Part shown: one piece after another, positions 14,967 through 23,682 of the stretch
How positions within the stretch are numbered: position 1 is the first letter of the stretch
How the letters are laid out: each line of letters opens with the position of its first letter
Assembly: GCF_022095675.1 (NCBI RefSeq)
Contig: NZ_JAHYSG010000102.1
Coordinates: 1 to 43,590, forward strand
DNA length: 43,590 nucleotides
Source: Dactylosporangium sp. AC04546
Lineage (GTDB): Bacteria > Actinomycetota > Actinomycetes > Mycobacteriales > Micromonosporaceae
Direction of reading: 5' to 3'
The notes under the pieces: model-generated
Seen by the model: the letters and a program-made list of their open reading frames with translations, nothing else
The model's database searches: none
Told to the model about the DNA's origin: nothing
Made by a program: the position numbers and the translations under genes

Positions 14967-16189
14967 CGGTGCGCCCGGGTGACGGTGAGGATCGGCGTCA
15001 CGTCCTTGCCGGCCCGCAGCCGTTCGAGCCACTGGACGACGTGGGCCGCGACGGTACGGTGCGTGATGTCGTTCAGCGCGTCGTGCCGCCCGCCCCGCAC
15101 GGTGGCCAGCTCGACCCGCGCCAGCGCGCCGGCCAGTTCCCGGGCCCCGTCGGCGGGCGCGACCTGGTCGGCCTCCCCGTGGACGACGAGGACGGGCAGG
15201 TTGACTGCGGTCGGGTCGACGGATTCGCGCAGCCCGGCCGGCAGGGCCTCGGCGAGCGCCCCACGCCGGAACCCGGTGTCGCCGGAGAGCCGGGCCTGGT
15301 GGGTCGGGCAGGCGCTGCGGGCTTCGAGCTCGGCGTCCCAGTCGGCGGTGAGCAGCCCACTCACGCCGCGCGTTTCGGTCGGTCGACCGACCGAGCCCAC
15401 GGTGGTCGGTCGGTCGACCGACCGAAGATCCGCGGCGGCCGTCGGGACATTCGGTCGGTCGACCGACTGAACGCCCGCCGCAACCGCTGCCAGGTTCGGT
15501 CGGTCGACCGACCGAATGCCCGCCACAACCGCCGCCACGTTCGGTCGGTCGACCGACTCAATGTCCGCGGCAACCGCCGGGACACTCGGTCGGTCGACCG
15601 ACCCAACGTCCACCGCAACCGCCGGGACATTCGGTCGGTCGACCGACTCAATGCCCGGCGTGACCGCCGCCAGGCTCGGTCGGTCGACCGACTCAATGTC
15701 CGCGGCAACCGCCGGGACACTCGGTCGGTCGACCGACTCAACGTCCACCGCAACCGCCGGGACATTCGGTCGGTCGACCGACTGAACGCCCGCCCCAACC
15801 GCCGGGACCTTCGGTCGGTCGACCGACCGAAGGTCCGCGGGCAAGGACCACGGCGTGCCGGCCACGATCGTGCCGTCCACGCCAGGCAGCGTCGCGGACA
15901 GGCGGAGCGCGTGCAGCGCGCCCTCGTCCGAGCCGACCAGCACCACCGGCGCCACCGCCGCCTCCGTCGCCGCAGCGGCCGTCGTCGGAGTGATCGAGCG
16001 GACCGCGTAGCCGTCGGCGGCCAGGCGGCGACCGAAGCGGTCGTAGACGCCCGCGTGCTCGCCCCGGCCCGGGAGGATCAGCAGGGTGCCGCGGACGGCG
16101 ATCGCCGCCGGCGGGTCCCAGCGGGCGCCGGCGACGACCGGCGCCCCCACCGCCGACGACGACGCCGACTCCCCCACCGTTGCCGTCAT
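14963..16189 (-). CDS. alpha/beta hydrolase carrying an in-frame palindromic repeat array
   Basis: A 408-residue protein. Residues 34-120 are the first half of an alpha/beta hydrolase (GTLLILPGRGEHAGVYDRFG, VVLVGSDEGALHAL). Residues 277-408 are the second half (PVLVVHGEADQVAP with the catalytic Asp, ATVRGGRHDALND with the catalytic His). The nucleophile elbow reads GSDEG (86-90), so Asp 88 occupies the Ser position of GxSxG. Between them, residues 121-276 are about nine and a half tandem 15-residue units such as SVDRPSVPAVAADIE, produced by a DNA palindrome array with a 45-bp period. The insert lies where these enzymes carry the cap domain. Without it the protein would be about 250 residues, the usual size. 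The gene overlaps its neighbours by 4 nt on both sides, so it remains embedded in the operon. Activity is not guaranteed. Confidence 0.85.
   Translation of the reverse strand: MTATVGESASSSAVGAPVVAGARWDPPAAIAVRGTLLILPGRGEHAGVYDRFGRRLAADGYAVRSITPTTAAAATEAAVAPVVLVGSDEGALHALRLSATLPGVDGTIVAGTPWSLPADLRSVDRPKVPAVGAGVQSVDRPNVPAVAVDVESVDRPSVPAVAADIESVDRPSLAAVTPGIESVDRPNVPAVAVDVGSVDRPSVPAVAADIESVDRPNVAAVVAGIRSVDRPNLAAVAAGVQSVDRPNVPTAAADLRSVDRPTTVGSVGRPTETRGVSGLLTADWDAELEARSACPTHQARLSGDTGFRRGALAEALPAGLRESVDPTAVNLPVLVVHGEADQVAPADGARELAGALARVELATVRGGRHDALNDITHRTVAAHVVQWLERLRAGKDVTPILTVTRAHR
15375..15830. repeat. palindrome array 1 (11 copies, 45-bp period, inside a gene)
   Basis: Eleven copies of a palindrome with consensus TCGGTCGGTCGACCGACCGA. 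The central GTCGAC begins at 15382, 15413, 15458, 15503, 15548, 15593, 15638, 15683, 15728, 15773 and 15818. The first interval is 31 bp and the other nine are exactly 45 bp (20 bp palindrome, 25 bp spacer). The spacers resemble each other (many contain CAACCGCCGGGACA), so the unit has been duplicated in tandem. The array lies wholly within the alpha/beta hydrolase gene and adds no stop or frameshift. Confidence 0.95.
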
Positions 16190-17307
16190 CGGGTACCCGC
16201 CGCGAAAGCCGGCTCGGGCGAAGTAGCGGTTGCGGCGCGGTGGGCCAGCTCCTGACGTACCAGCGGGAGGAGGTGGCGGCCGTAGTCGATGGCGTCGTCC
16301 AGCGGGTCGTAGCCGCGGATGAGCAGCGTCGTCACGCCGATGTCCACGTAGTCCAGGAGGGCCTGGGCCACCGTCTCCGGGGTACCCACCAGAGCCGTCG
16401 AGTTGCCGCCCGCGCCTGTGGCCTTGGCCGGGGCGGTCCACAGGGCCCGGTCGTGGACGTCGGACCTGTCCGCCGCCGCCAGGAGGCGCTGCGAGCCCAC
16501 GTTCTCCGGCGGGCCGTCCGTGCGCCAGGTGCGGGCCGGCCAGTTCGACCGGCCCGTGACGATCGTGTCCAGAATCGCGTGCGCGCGCTCCCAGGCCAGG
16601 TCCTCGGTCGGGCCCAGGATCGGGCGGAACGAGACGCTGATGCCCGGCGGCGACGTGCGGCCCGCGGCCGTCGCGGCGGCGCGGACGGAGGCGATCTGCT
16701 CGGCCGTCTCGCGCAGCGGCTCGCCCCACAGGGCGAACGTGTCGGCGTGCTTGCCCCCGACGCGGTACGCCGCCTCCGACGAGCCCCCGAAGTACAACGG
16801 GATCCGATGCGCCGGTTGGACATGGGCGGCGAAGTCCTCGAACTTGTAGAACTTCCCGTCGTAGGAGAACGGCTCGGGCGAGGACCAGGCCCGGCGGAGG
16901 ATCTCGAGGTACTCGTCGGTGCGGGCGTAGCGGTCGTCCTTGTCGAGGTAGTCGCCGTCGCGGCGCTGTTCGGCGTTGTTGCCGCCGGTGATCGTGTGTA
17001 CCGCGACCCGCCCGCCGCTGAACTGGTCCAGCGTGGCGAACTGGCGGGCGGCCAGGGTCGGGGCGACGAAGCCGGGGCGGTGGGCGATCAGCAGGCCGAG
17101 GCGCTCGGTGTGCGCCGCGACGTGGGCCGCGACCTGGCCGCCCTCGGGCCAGCCGGAGCCGTAGCCGATGAGGATCCGGTCGAAGCCGGCGTCCTCGTGG
17201 GCGCGGGCGAAGCGGCGGGTGTACGCCGGGTCGATGACCGGACCGCTCGGCGCGTGGATCTCGGAGGCGTGCTGGGTGCCGATCATGCCGATGAACTCGA
17301 CCGTCAT
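16186..17307 (-). CDS. ssuD: LLM-class FMNH2-dependent alkanesulfonate monooxygenase, SsuD-like
   Basis: A 373-residue luciferase-like monooxygenase of the SsuD group. Diagnostic stretches are the mid-region FATLDQFSGGRVAVHTITGG (SsuD has the same turn followed by the flavin-binding NxVTGS), ERYxRxxEYLEILRRAW-like DDRYARTDEYLEILRRAW, and PLYFGGSSEAAY with the later ALVGTPETVAQAL. SsuD-type enzymes release sulfite from alkanesulfonates using O2 and reduced FMN. The 4-nt overlaps with the acyl-CoA-dehydrogenase-like gene and the hydrolase, the flavin reductase two genes later, the ABC importer and the cysteine leader peptide all support organosulfur use. The exact sulfonate or sulfone is not predictable; SfnG-like sulfone oxidation is an alternative. 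Confidence 0.88.
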   Translation of the reverse strand: MTVEFIGMIGTQHASEIHAPSGPVIDPAYTRRFARAHEDAGFDRILIGYGSGWPEGGQVAAHVAAHTERLGLLIAHRPGFVAPTLAARQFATLDQFSGGRVAVHTITGGNNAEQRRDGDYLDKDDRYARTDEYLEILRRAWSSPEPFSYDGKFYKFEDFAAHVQPAHRIPLYFGGSSEAAYRVGGKHADTFALWGEPLRETAEQIASVRAAATAAGRTSPPGISVSFRPILGPTEDLAWERAHAILDTIVTGRSNWPARTWRTDGPPENVGSQRLLAAADRSDVHDRALWTAPAKATGAGGNSTALVGTPETVAQALLDYVDIGVTTLLIRGYDPLDDAIDYGRHLLPLVRQELAHRAATATSPEPAFAAGTR

Positions 17308-18437
17308 GACGTGGTCTCCTTGTCGTGGTGACGGGACAGCGCGGACCTTCCGGCCGCGGCGAGGATGATGTCGTCCTGCGGGGTGTGGATGCGCGCGCAC
17401 AGCACGTCGCGCAGGTGCCGTTCGAGCGGGTTGCGGCGGGTGAGGGCGTTGTTGCCGACGAGCGCGACGGCCTCCTGCACCGACTCGATCGCGGCCCGCG
17501 TGCCGACGAGCTTGCCGATGGAGGCGTGCTCGAAGGAGCCGCTGTCGGCCTCCGCGGCGAGGGCGCGGACCAGCACGTGTGCCGACGTCAAGCGGGCCGA
17601 GATCTCGCCGACGGCGGTCTGGAACCGCGGCAGCGTGGCCAGGGGCTTGCCGAGCGACGTGGGCACCCGCTCGTGCAGGAACCGCACCAGCCACTCCAGC
17701 GCGGCGTCGGCGACCCCGAGGTACAGCGCCGTCAGCCCGAGTGAGTTCCACGCCATCCCGGCCGCGTCGCGCGCGTCGGGCGACGGCGCCGTCAGCCCGG
17801 CGGTGGCGTCGAGCGGGACGCGCACGCCGTCGAGGAGCACGTCGTCGCTGCGGCTGGCCCGCAGGCCGAGGTGGTCCCAGGTGGGCTCGATCCGCACGCC
17901 GGGGCTGCCGCCGCGCACGAGGAACGACCCGGTGCGCGGCTCGTCCTCGTCGGTGCGGGCCCAGACGAGCAGCCAGGACAGGGCGACAGCGCCGGTCGAG
18001 AAGATCTTGTGCCCGGTGAGCACCCACTCGTCGCCGTCGCGCCGCGCGACGGTCGCCGGCAGCCCGCCGCGGGCGGGGGTGCCGAGCTCGGGCTCGACCC
18101 GCAGCGCGTTGACGAGGGCGGGCCCGGTCCCGGACGAAGCGAGCAGCGCGGCGTAGTACGGCTCGGGCCACGAGGGCTGCCGCGCCTGCGCCGCGTGGGT
18201 GAACAGGGTCATCGCGGTGACGAGCGCGACCGCGGGGTCTCCCGCGCCCAGGGCGGTGAGGATGTCGACGGTACGGGCCAGGCCCGCCCCGTCCCCGCCG
18301 TAGCGCGCACCGACGGTCGCCGTGAGCAGCCCGTGCTCGTGGACGAGCTCGATCCCCTCGTGCGGGAAGGTGGCGTCGCGGTCGTGCTCGGCGGCCCGCT
18401 TGGCGAGCCGCGCGGTGACGAGCGGGAGGTCGGTCAT
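17304..18437 (-). CDS. acyl-CoA-dehydrogenase-like flavin monooxygenase (SfnB/DszC type)
   Basis: A 377-residue member of the acyl-CoA dehydrogenase superfamily: the N-terminal helical region HDRDATFPHEGIELVHEHGL, a middle beta domain WVLTGHKIFSTGAVALSWLL (about 155-174) and WDHLGLRASRSDDVLLDGVRVP, and a C-terminal helical domain. Members linked to SsuD/SfnG genes (SfnB, DszC-like) act as flavin-dependent monooxygenases on sulfur compounds rather than on acyl-CoA. The position between the transporter ATPase and SsuD genes, with 4-nt overlaps on both sides, supports that role. It would draw reduced flavin from the operon's reductase. Confidence 0.85.
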   Translation of the reverse strand: MTDLPLVTARLAKRAAEHDRDATFPHEGIELVHEHGLLTATVGARYGGDGAGLARTVDILTALGAGDPAVALVTAMTLFTHAAQARQPSWPEPYYAALLASSGTGPALVNALRVEPELGTPARGGLPATVARRDGDEWVLTGHKIFSTGAVALSWLLVWARTDEDEPRTGSFLVRGGSPGVRIEPTWDHLGLRASRSDDVLLDGVRVPLDATAGLTAPSPDARDAAGMAWNSLGLTALYLGVADAALEWLVRFLHERVPTSLGKPLATLPRFQTAVGEISARLTSAHVLVRALAAEADSGSFEHASIGKLVGTRAAIESVQEAVALVGNNALTRRNPLERHLRDVLCARIHTPQDDIILAAAGRSALSRHHDKETTS

Positions 18438-19363
18438 CGCACGGCCGCCAGCCACTCGTCGGCGTGGTGGCAGGCGACCGCGCGGGTGTCGCCGCGCAGC
18501 TCGGGCACCGCGGCGCACGCGTCGGTCGCGAACGGGCAGCGACCCGCGTAGGAGCAGCCGTCGTCGTACAACGGACCGTCGTGGCGCAGACGGGCGGCCG
18601 GGATGGGGTGTTCGCGGCGCACGCTCGGGGCCGAGGCCGTCAGCAGGGCCGTGTACGGGTGGCGCGGGTCGGTCAGCACCTCCTCCGTCGGGCCGTGCTC
18701 GACCAGCCGGCCACCGTAGAGGACGGCGACGCGGTCGGCGATGCCGGCCAGCGAGCTCAGGTCGTGGGAGATGACGACGACCGTGACGCCGGCCGTGGTG
18801 CGCAGGTCCGCGAGCAGGCGCAGGACGTGGTTGCGGTTCGAGGCGTCGAGCGCGCTGACCGGCTCGTCGCACAGCAGCAGCCGCGGGCGCATCGCGATGG
18901 CCCGGGCCAGCAGGACCCGCTGCCGCTGGCCGCCCGAGATGCGGCCCGGGGTGCGCGTCGCGAGAGCTGGGTCGAGGCCGACCTGGCTCAGCGCCCACTC
19001 GACCCGGTCGCCGACCGGGCGGCCGGCGACCGTGAGGCCCTCGGCGACGATGGTGGCCACGGTGTGCTGCGGGTCGAGGGCGCGCAGCGGGTCCTGGAAG
19101 ACGTACTGCACCTGCCCGGTACGCCGCCAGTCGCGCAGCGCGCGGCCGCGCAGGCCGGTGAGGTCGGTGCCGTCGAAGCGGATCCGCCCGGCGGTGACCG
19201 GCGCGAGGCCGACGACGGCGCGGGCGAGCGTGGTCTTGCCGGAGCCGGTCTCGCCGATGATGCCGAGGATTTCGCCGGTACCGACGTGCAGCGACACGCC
19301 GGACAGGATCCGGTGACGGCGGTAGGCGACGTCGACGCCGTCGATCGACAGCAGTGCGCTCAT
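18434..19363 (-). CDS. ABC importer ATP-binding protein (DppF-like)
   Basis: A 309-residue oligopeptide/dipeptide-type ATPase. The Walker A motif is GETGSGKTT (about 37-45), the Q-loop region VQYVFQDPLRALDP, the signature ISGGQRQR and the Walker B LLLCDEPVSALD, with the H-loop VVISHDL. The C-terminal oligopeptide-transporter extension contains a cysteine cluster (CSYAGRCPFATDAC) typical of Opp/Dpp ATPases. It pairs with the upstream ATPase to drive the two permeases. ATGA overlap with the acyl-CoA-dehydrogenase-like gene downstream and 4-nt overlap upstream. Confidence 0.93.
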   Translation of the reverse strand: MSALLSIDGVDVAYRRHRILSGVSLHVGTGEILGIIGETGSGKTTLARAVVGLAPVTAGRIRFDGTDLTGLRGRALRDWRRTGQVQYVFQDPLRALDPQHTVATIVAEGLTVAGRPVGDRVEWALSQVGLDPALATRTPGRISGGQRQRVLLARAIAMRPRLLLCDEPVSALDASNRNHVLRLLADLRTTAGVTVVVISHDLSSLAGIADRVAVLYGGRLVEHGPTEEVLTDPRHPYTALLTASAPSVRREHPIPAARLRHDGPLYDDGCSYAGRCPFATDACAAVPELRGDTRAVACHHADEWLAAVR

Positions 19364-20331
19364 CGGGCACCCACCAGCGCCAGGTCGGCCGCCCGGTGGC
19401 AGCGCACCTGCCGGTCGCCGTCGAGCGTGGACAGCGCGACGGGGGTCGCGCAGGCGTCGGTGGCGTGGGCGCAGCGCTCGGCGAACCGGCAGCCGGCCGG
19501 CAGGGCGCCGAGCTCCGGCGGGCGGCCGGGGATCACCTCCAGCGAGCGGCGGCGCCAGTCGCCGAGCGACGCGACGCGCAGCAGCGCCTCGGTGTACGGG
19601 TGCCGCGGGTTCGCGATGACCTCGGCGGTGGGGCCCTGCTCGACGATCTCACCGGCGTAGAACACCACGACCCGGTCGCAGACCTCGGCGACCACGGCGA
19701 GGTCGTGGCTCACCAGCAGCAGGGCGAGGCCGCGCTCCTCCCGCAGCCGGCGCAGCAGCTCCAGCACCTCGGCCTGCACGGCCGCGTCCAGGGCGGTGGT
19801 GGCCTCGTCGGCGACGAGCAGGTCGGGCTCGCCGGCGACGGCGATCGCGATGAGCGTGCGCTGGAGCATGCCGCCGGAGAGCTCGTGCGGGTACTGGTCG
19901 ACGACCCGCTCGGCGCGCCGGATGCCCATGGCCGCGAGCAGCTCGACGGCCGCGGCCCGGGCCTGCCTGCGGGGCAGGCCGCGCTTGAGACGGAGCTGCT
20001 CGGTGAGCTGGCGGCCGACGGTGAGCGACGGGTTGAGGTACGACGCCGGATCCTGGAACACGGCGGCGAGCCGGTTGCCGCGAACGCGGTCCCAGCCTCG
20101 GCGGTCCAGACCGGTGAGCGGGGTGCCGTCGAGCTCGATCGTGCCGCCGGTGACCGCCACGCCGGGCGGCAGCACCCCGAGCACGGCCCGGCAGGTCAGG
20201 GTCTTGCCGGAGCCGGACTCGCCGACGAGCCCGACCGACTCTCCCTTGTGGACGGTGAACGACACGTGCTGTACCGCTGAGCCCCGATCGGCGACGGCAA
20301 TGTCGAGGTCGTCAACGCGCAAGACCGGCAT
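19360..20331 (-). CDS. ABC importer ATP-binding protein (DppD-like)
   Basis: A 323-residue ATPase, the first of the pair. The Walker A motif is GESGSGKT (about 37-44), followed by AAVFQDPASYLNP, the variant signature LSGGMLQRT, the Walker B LLVADEATTALD and the H-loop LLVSHDL. The C-terminal oligopeptide-type extension has the Cys motif CRFAERCAHATDAC. Its start overlaps the end of the second permease gene by 20 nt. It energises uptake across the cytoplasmic membrane. Confidence 0.93.
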   Translation of the reverse strand: MPVLRVDDLDIAVADRGSAVQHVSFTVHKGESVGLVGESGSGKTLTCRAVLGVLPPGVAVTGGTIELDGTPLTGLDRRGWDRVRGNRLAAVFQDPASYLNPSLTVGRQLTEQLRLKRGLPRRQARAAAVELLAAMGIRRAERVVDQYPHELSGGMLQRTLIAIAVAGEPDLLVADEATTALDAAVQAEVLELLRRLREERGLALLLVSHDLAVVAEVCDRVVVFYAGEIVEQGPTAEVIANPRHPYTEALLRVASLGDWRRRSLEVIPGRPPELGALPAGCRFAERCAHATDACATPVALSTLDGDRQVRCHRAADLALVGAR

Positions 20332-21112
20332 CGACCCGCTCCTTCGAAGTGGTGTGGTCGGCGAGTGCGTTCAGCGCGGCGACGGTGACCATGATCAGCG
20401 CCGCCGGGATGACCGGCGCCCACGGCTGCTGGGCCAGGAAGCCGAGGTCGCTGGCGAGCACGCCGCCCCAGGTGGGCGCGGGCGGCTTGACGCCGATGCC
20501 GAGGAACGTCAGCGACGACACGGCGAGCAGCGCGCCGCCGGTGGCCTGGGCCGCGGTCACCGCGACGGTCGGCAGGACCTTGCCCCAGACGTGGGTGCGC
20601 AGGATCCGGGTGCGGGAGGCGCCGAAGAGCTCGGCCGCCTCGACGTACTGCGCCCGGGTGAGCCGCAGCCCGGCCGCCCGCGTCACCCGGAAGAACAGCG
20701 GCGCGAACAGCGCCCCGATGGCGAGCATCGCCTGCGTCAGGCCGTTGCCGAGGATGCCGGTGACGGCGACCGCGAACACGATGAACGGCAGCGTCATGAG
20801 GGCGTCGGCGGCCCGCAGCAGCAGCCACTCGACGGTCCGGCCCAGCCACAGCGACGCGAGCCCGGGCACGACGCCGAGCAGCAGGCCGACGCCGACGCTC
20901 TGGATCGCGGCGAGCACGGTGGTGCCGGTGCCGGTGACGAGCCGGCTGAACACGTCGCGCCCGAGGTAGTCGGTGCCGAACGGGTGTGTGAGGCTGGGGC
21001 CGCGCAGCGCCAGGTCGGGGTTCTGCAGCAGCGGGTCGTGCGGCGCGATCACCCCGCCGGCGACGGCGAGGACGGCGACGACGACGAGCACGCCGATGGC
21101 GGTGCGTCTCAC
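20312..21112 (-). CDS. ABC importer permease (DppC-like)
   Basis: A 266-residue permease with about six membrane segments. It has the Opp/Dpp C-type N-terminal signature HPFGTDYLGRDVFSRLVTGT (about 43-62) and the EAA loop region YVEAAELFGASRTRILRTHVWGKVLP. The start is GTG 21112, which overlaps the stop of the first permease (GTGA); the longer upstream frame is a shadow of that gene. It forms the membrane channel with the DppB-like protein. Confidence 0.92.
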   Translation of the reverse strand: MRRTAIGVLVVVAVLAVAGGVIAPHDPLLQNPDLALRGPSLTHPFGTDYLGRDVFSRLVTGTGTTVLAAIQSVGVGLLLGVVPGLASLWLGRTVEWLLLRAADALMTLPFIVFAVAVTGILGNGLTQAMLAIGALFAPLFFRVTRAAGLRLTRAQYVEAAELFGASRTRILRTHVWGKVLPTVAVTAAQATGGALLAVSSLTFLGIGVKPPAPTWGGVLASDLGFLAQQPWAPVIPAALIMVTVAALNALADHTTSKERVDAGLAR

Positions 21113-22083
21113 TGGCGGCCTCCCTGCGGGGTGAGCCGGAGCAGGACCAGGTTGACCAGGGTGTTGCAGACGAGCACGACGGTGATGGTGACGAGCAGGG
21201 TGCCCTGGATCAGCGGTACGTCGTGCTGGTCGGCGGCCTGGAGCGCGAGCCGCGCGACGCCGGGCAGGTTGAAGATCTTCTCGGTGACGACGGCGCCGCC
21301 GAGCACCATCGGCACGCCGATGCCGAGCACGGTGAGGGCGGGGCCGACCGCGTTGCGCAGCGCGTGGCGGAACAGCACCCGGCGGGGGCCGAGCCCGCGG
21401 ACCACGGCCCCCGTGACGTAGTTCTCGCCGAGCTGGCCGACGAGCGAGGTGCGCAGCTGCCGGGCGATCGACGCGGCGATGTCGAGGCTGAGCGCGAGCG
21501 CCGGCAGGATCGCGAACCGCAGCCACGGTACGAACCCGGCCTCGATCGGCACGTAGCCGCCGGCCGGGAGCGCGCCGAGCAGCACCGAGAAGACGACGAT
21601 GAGCCCGATGCCGATGACGAACGGCGGCAGCGTGCCGAGCCCGGACGCGACGAACGTGACGGCCCGGTCGAACCGGCTGCCCGGCCGCAGCGCCGCCCCG
21701 ATCCCGGCGGCGCCGCCGAGCAGCACCGCCAGCACGACGGCGAGCCCGGCGAGGGTCAGGTCCACCGGCAGCGCCGCGAAGATGCTGTCGGAGACCGGGA
21801 TCGTGGTGAAGTAGGAGCGGCCGAGGTCGCCGGTGAGCGCGTCGCCGAGCCAGTCGGCGTAGCGGACCAGAAACGGCCGGTCGAGCCCGAACTCGTGGTT
21901 CATCCGGGCGATGTCGGCCGGGGTGGCCGTCTCGCCGAGGACGGCCGCCGCCGGGTTGCTCGGCGACAGCGCGCCGAGCCCGAACGTGAGCAGCGAGGCC
22001 AGGACGAACACGACCACCGGCGTCGCGAGCGTGGGCGCGAGCCGTCTCGTCCGGGCCGCGCGCCGCTCCAGCAGCAGGGTCAT
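21109..22083 (-). CDS. ABC importer permease (DppB-like)
   Basis: A 324-residue permease. The DppB-type features are the N-terminal membrane segment and the periplasmic LGLDRPFLVRY-type motif (here HEFGLDRPFLVRYADWLGDALTGDLGRSY), further membrane helices, and the EAA loop LGENYVTGAVVRGLGPRRVLFRHALRNA with the following GGAVVTEKIFNLPGVARL. ATG 22083 overlaps the substrate-binding-protein stop by 4 nt. It supplies half of the channel for the organosulfur importer. Confidence 0.93.
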   Translation of the reverse strand: MTLLLERRAARTRRLAPTLATPVVVFVLASLLTFGLGALSPSNPAAAVLGETATPADIARMNHEFGLDRPFLVRYADWLGDALTGDLGRSYFTTIPVSDSIFAALPVDLTLAGLAVVLAVLLGGAAGIGAALRPGSRFDRAVTFVASGLGTLPPFVIGIGLIVVFSVLLGALPAGGYVPIEAGFVPWLRFAILPALALSLDIAASIARQLRTSLVGQLGENYVTGAVVRGLGPRRVLFRHALRNAVGPALTVLGIGVPMVLGGAVVTEKIFNLPGVARLALQAADQHDVPLIQGTLLVTITVVLVCNTLVNLVLLRLTPQGGRQ

Positions 22084-23606
22084 GACACGGTCACGCCCTC
22101 GAAGCGCTGGACCACGGTGAACTCCGGGATCGCCGAGACGTTGGGGCGGCGGGCCAGGATGCGGGGCACGCTGTAGAGGAAGACGTTCGGCATCGAACGG
22201 ACCGCGGTGGCGGTCGCCTCCTGGAGCACCTTCGCGTAGTCCGGCGAGTCGAGCGGCGTCCGGCTGACCTTGGCGAGCGCGTCGCCGAGCTCCTGCGGCT
22301 GCTGGCGGCCCGGGTTCATCAGGCCCTCCTTGCCGAAGAGCACCTGGAACGCCTGGACCGCCGAGTCGCGGCCGGCGAACTGGTCGACGAACAGCGCCTT
22401 GGAGTGCTGCACGTACACCAGCTGCGTGGCCTGCGCCTGCGGGATGACCTCGATCGTGGGCTTGAACCCGACCGCCTGGAGCTGGGACTGGAGCTGCTCC
22501 GGCACGCCGGCGGCGGCCGCGGTGGTGATGACGAGGTCGACGGGCGCGCCCTTGTAGCTGGACTCGGCGAGCAGCTGCCTGGCCTTGTCCGGGTTGTAGG
22601 CGTAGATGCCGTCGAGGGCCGGGTTGTAGCCGGCGTAGCCCTTCGGGAACGGCTGGTAGGCGACGTCGCCGTGGCCGAACTGCGCGGTCTTGAGCAGCGC
22701 GGCCCGGTCGACGGCGTACCGCAGCGCCTCGGTGACCTTCGGGTCGTCGAACGGCTTCCTGGTGATGTTCACGTCGAGCACGGCGACGACGAGCGACGGG
22801 ATGACCTGCACCTGGAGGCCGGCCGCCTTGGCCGCCTCGACCTGGCTGCCGGGGATCTGGGCCACGTCGTACTGGCCGGACTGGAGCGCGGCCACGACCG
22901 TCGCCGCCTCGGGCAGCGGGTACGCCTCGAAGTTCTGCAGCTTGATGTTCGCCGCGTCCCAGTAGTCGGGGTTGCGGACGAAGACGGCCTTGGCGTTCTG
23001 CGTGTACGCCGTGAGCGTGAACGGGCCGGCCCCGACCGGCTTGGTGGCGAGGGCGGCGGCGTCGCTCTCGAACGCCTTCGGGCTCACGATCATGCCCGTC
23101 TTGCCGGCCAGCAGGTTGGGAATCTGGAAGTCGGGCGCCTTGAGCTTGATGACGACGGTACCGCTGTCCGGCGCGTCGATCGCCGCGACGTTCACCAGCT
23201 GCGGGCCGACCAGGGACTTGGGGAAGTCGCGACCGCGCTCGAGGCTCTTCTTGACGGCGGCCGCGTCGAGCGGGGTGCCGTCGGAGAACCGCAGGCCGGG
23301 CCGGAGGGTGAAGACGACCTCGGTGCCGTCGGCGTTGTACTTCCAGCCGGTGGCGAGGGCCGGGACCGCGTCGCCCTGCTCGTCGAGCTTGGTGAGCCCG
23401 GCGTACACCAGGGACAGCACGTGCACGTCCCAGCCGGCGGAGCTGGTCACCGGGTCCCAGCTGGTGGTCAGCGCCCAGCCCCACTTGAGCGTGCCGCCGC
23501 CGGCGGCGCCCGGGACGGTGCCGTCGCCGCACGCACCGAGCAGCGTCGCGGCGCCGGTGGCGGCGCCGAGGCCGAGGAACGACCGGCGGCTGATGTTCGT
23601 CTTCAT
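22080..23606 (-). CDS. ABC importer substrate-binding lipoprotein (peptide/nickel type, SBP family 5)
   Basis: A 508-residue extracellular solute-binding protein. The N-terminus combines a twin-arginine motif (SRRSFLGLG) with a lipobox LGAC, Cys 26 being the predicted lipid anchor. The mature part has family-5 motifs: VFTLRPGLRFSDGTPLDAAAVKKSLER (about 105-131) and later PEVTEALRYAVDR-like DPKVTEALRYAVDRAALL. It captures the organosulfur substrate for the two permeases. It is the first structural gene of the nine-gene operon, preceded by GGAGAAGGG and by a cysteine leader peptide. A peptide-type binding protein instead of an SsuA/TauA type is a notable choice for a sulfonate operon and may indicate a larger or thioether-like substrate. 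Confidence 0.92.
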   Translation of the reverse strand: MKTNISRRSFLGLGAATGAATLLGACGDGTVPGAAGGGTLKWGWALTTSWDPVTSSAGWDVHVLSLVYAGLTKLDEQGDAVPALATGWKYNADGTEVVFTLRPGLRFSDGTPLDAAAVKKSLERGRDFPKSLVGPQLVNVAAIDAPDSGTVVIKLKAPDFQIPNLLAGKTGMIVSPKAFESDAAALATKPVGAGPFTLTAYTQNAKAVFVRNPDYWDAANIKLQNFEAYPLPEAATVVAALQSGQYDVAQIPGSQVEAAKAAGLQVQVIPSLVVAVLDVNITRKPFDDPKVTEALRYAVDRAALLKTAQFGHGDVAYQPFPKGYAGYNPALDGIYAYNPDKARQLLAESSYKGAPVDLVITTAAAAGVPEQLQSQLQAVGFKPTIEVIPQAQATQLVYVQHSKALFVDQFAGRDSAVQAFQVLFGKEGLMNPGRQQPQELGDALAKVSRTPLDSPDYAKVLQEATATAVRSMPNVFLYSVPRILARRPNVSAIPEFTVVQRFEGVTVS

Positions 23607-23682
23607 GGATGCCCTTCTCCGGGATTTGGATGCGCTGATTCGTCCGCCGGCAGTCGGCCGCGGGTGCGTGTCCTCAGAGGCG

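Noticed and set aside
14963..16729. A 588-residue version of the hydrolase starting at 16729
   Set aside because: The first 180 residues are the antisense-free shadow of the SsuD-like gene in another frame; ATG 16189 overlaps the SsuD stop by 4 nt and begins hydrolase-like sequence.
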